A stretch of DNA of 64,000 nucleotides from Geobacillus vulcani PSS1 (GTDB lineage Bacteria > Bacillota > Bacilli > Bacillales > Anoxybacillaceae): NCBI RefSeq assembly GCF_000733845.1, contig NZ_JPOI01000001.1:718501-782500 (forward strand). Reading direction: 5' to 3'. The position numbers and the translations under genes are program-made. This document shows, piece after piece, positions 63,647 through 64,000 of the stretch (position 1 is the first letter of the stretch; each line of letters starts with the position of its first letter). Below the pieces are notes generated by a model. It had not been told where the DNA came from. It was given only the letters and a program-made list of their open reading frames with translations, and searched no databases.

Positions 63647-63760
63647 TGTCTAGCTCCGGCCGCCATCGGCTCGCGACGCTTCGGTCCTGCTGTGGCGGCG
63701 ACAGCCTCCTCGCAGGCCCTCCAGCGCGTTTCGCCGATAAGCGGGCGGCCTCCGCTTTTC
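63647..63760. repeat. GC-rich structured repeat in the 23S-5S spacer
   Basis: Begins GTCTAGCTCCGGCCGCC and ends GGCGGCCTCCGCTTTTC, with the two ends complementary over GGCCGCC. Internally CGCTTCGGTCCTGCTG and CAGGCCCTCCAGCGCGTTTC. It resembles a dispersed element I remember from Bacillaceae genomes (a GTCTAGCTCCAG...CTTCCGCTTTTC type). That resemblance is memory, not a search. Confidence 0.5.
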
Positions 63761-63768
63761 CCTTTAGG

Positions 63769-64000
63769 TTAAGCCCTCGATCGATTAGTATCCGTCAGCT
63801 CCACGTGTCGCCACGCTTCCACCTCGGACCTATCGACCTCGTCATCTTCGAGGGATCTTACCCGCTTTTGGCGGTGGGAAATCTCATCTTGAGGGGGGCT
63901 TCACGCTTAGATGCTTTCAGCGCTTATCCCGTCCGCACATAGCTACCCAGCGGTGCCCCTGGCGGGACAACTGGTACACCAGCGGTGCGTCCATCCCGGT
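63769..64000 (-). rRNA. rrl: 23S ribosomal RNA, 3' end (partial)
   Basis: Minus strand. The end ATACTAATCGATCGAGGGCT and the upstream blocks (GGTAGCTATGTGCGGACGGG, GGTGTACCAGTTGTCCCGCC on the transcript) are standard 23S sequence. It continues beyond the window. Confidence 0.97.

Overview
The window looks like a chromosomal segment of a thermophilic Bacillaceae, most likely Geobacillus or a close relative. This rests on three things: proteins that match Bacillus subtilis orthologues end to end at high GC (AprX, Spo0M, YtaF, SigW/RsiW, CdaA/CdaR/GlmM/GlmS, the Roc enzymes), strong AGGAGG-type ribosome sites, and sporulation genes. No database was searched. Names come from remembered family motifs and gene order.

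Layout. 1-6.2 kb: envelope genes (MGDG-synthase-type glycosyltransferase, DedA, polysaccharide deacetylase, MurG-like transferase, undecaprenyl-diphosphatase) and a ROK protein. 6.3-12.3 kb: spore proteins (CotF-like, Spo0M, YtaF) and potassium uptake (KimA under a c-di-AMP riboswitch, and a Ktr/Trk subunit). 12.7-16.9 kb: LTA synthase, AprX protease, cell-wall amidase. 17.1-22.2 kb: a LnrJK-LMN-like two-component/ABC exporter operon beside a truncated sensor kinase. 22.7-31 kb: DinB, a DsbA/FrnE-like protein, an R2-like ligand-binding oxidase in an operon with aldehyde and alcohol dehydrogenases, an IS110-family element, and an acyl-CoA dehydrogenase. 31.6-35.5 kb: a Fur-box-controlled siderophore ABC importer. 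36.6-45.6 kb: arginine/ornithine catabolism (rocB, rocG, rocD, rocA, a permease) with a divergent RocR-like regulator. 45.6-53.4 kb: accessory genes (TatD, DinB, YoaS/YozG/YoaT set, SDR, lipoprotein, MFS remnant, zinc alcohol dehydrogenase, aldo/keto reductase). 53.9-62 kb: glmS with its ribozyme, glmM, cdaR, cdaA, rsiW, sigW and arginase. 62.1-64 kb: the end of an rRNA operon on the minus strand (23S, 5S, then tRNA-Asn, Thr, Glu, Gln, Lys, Gly, Ala).

Systems that fit together. CdaA makes c-di-AMP, which the kimA riboswitch should read. Arginase (rocF) feeds ornithine to rocD, rocA and rocG, although it is not in the roc cluster. Several envelope genes concern the undecaprenyl-phosphate lipid carrier.

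Most worth a second look: the RocR homologue has lost the GAFTGA sigma-54 loop and both arginine fingers. The adh and aldo/keto reductase promoters share a perfect palindrome at an identical 39-bp distance from the -10 box. About 139-bp repeats upstream of tRNA-Lys (three copies) and tRNA-Asn (one) each carry a copy of the 5' end of that tRNA. The R2-like oxidase is in an operon with alcohol and aldehyde dehydrogenases.
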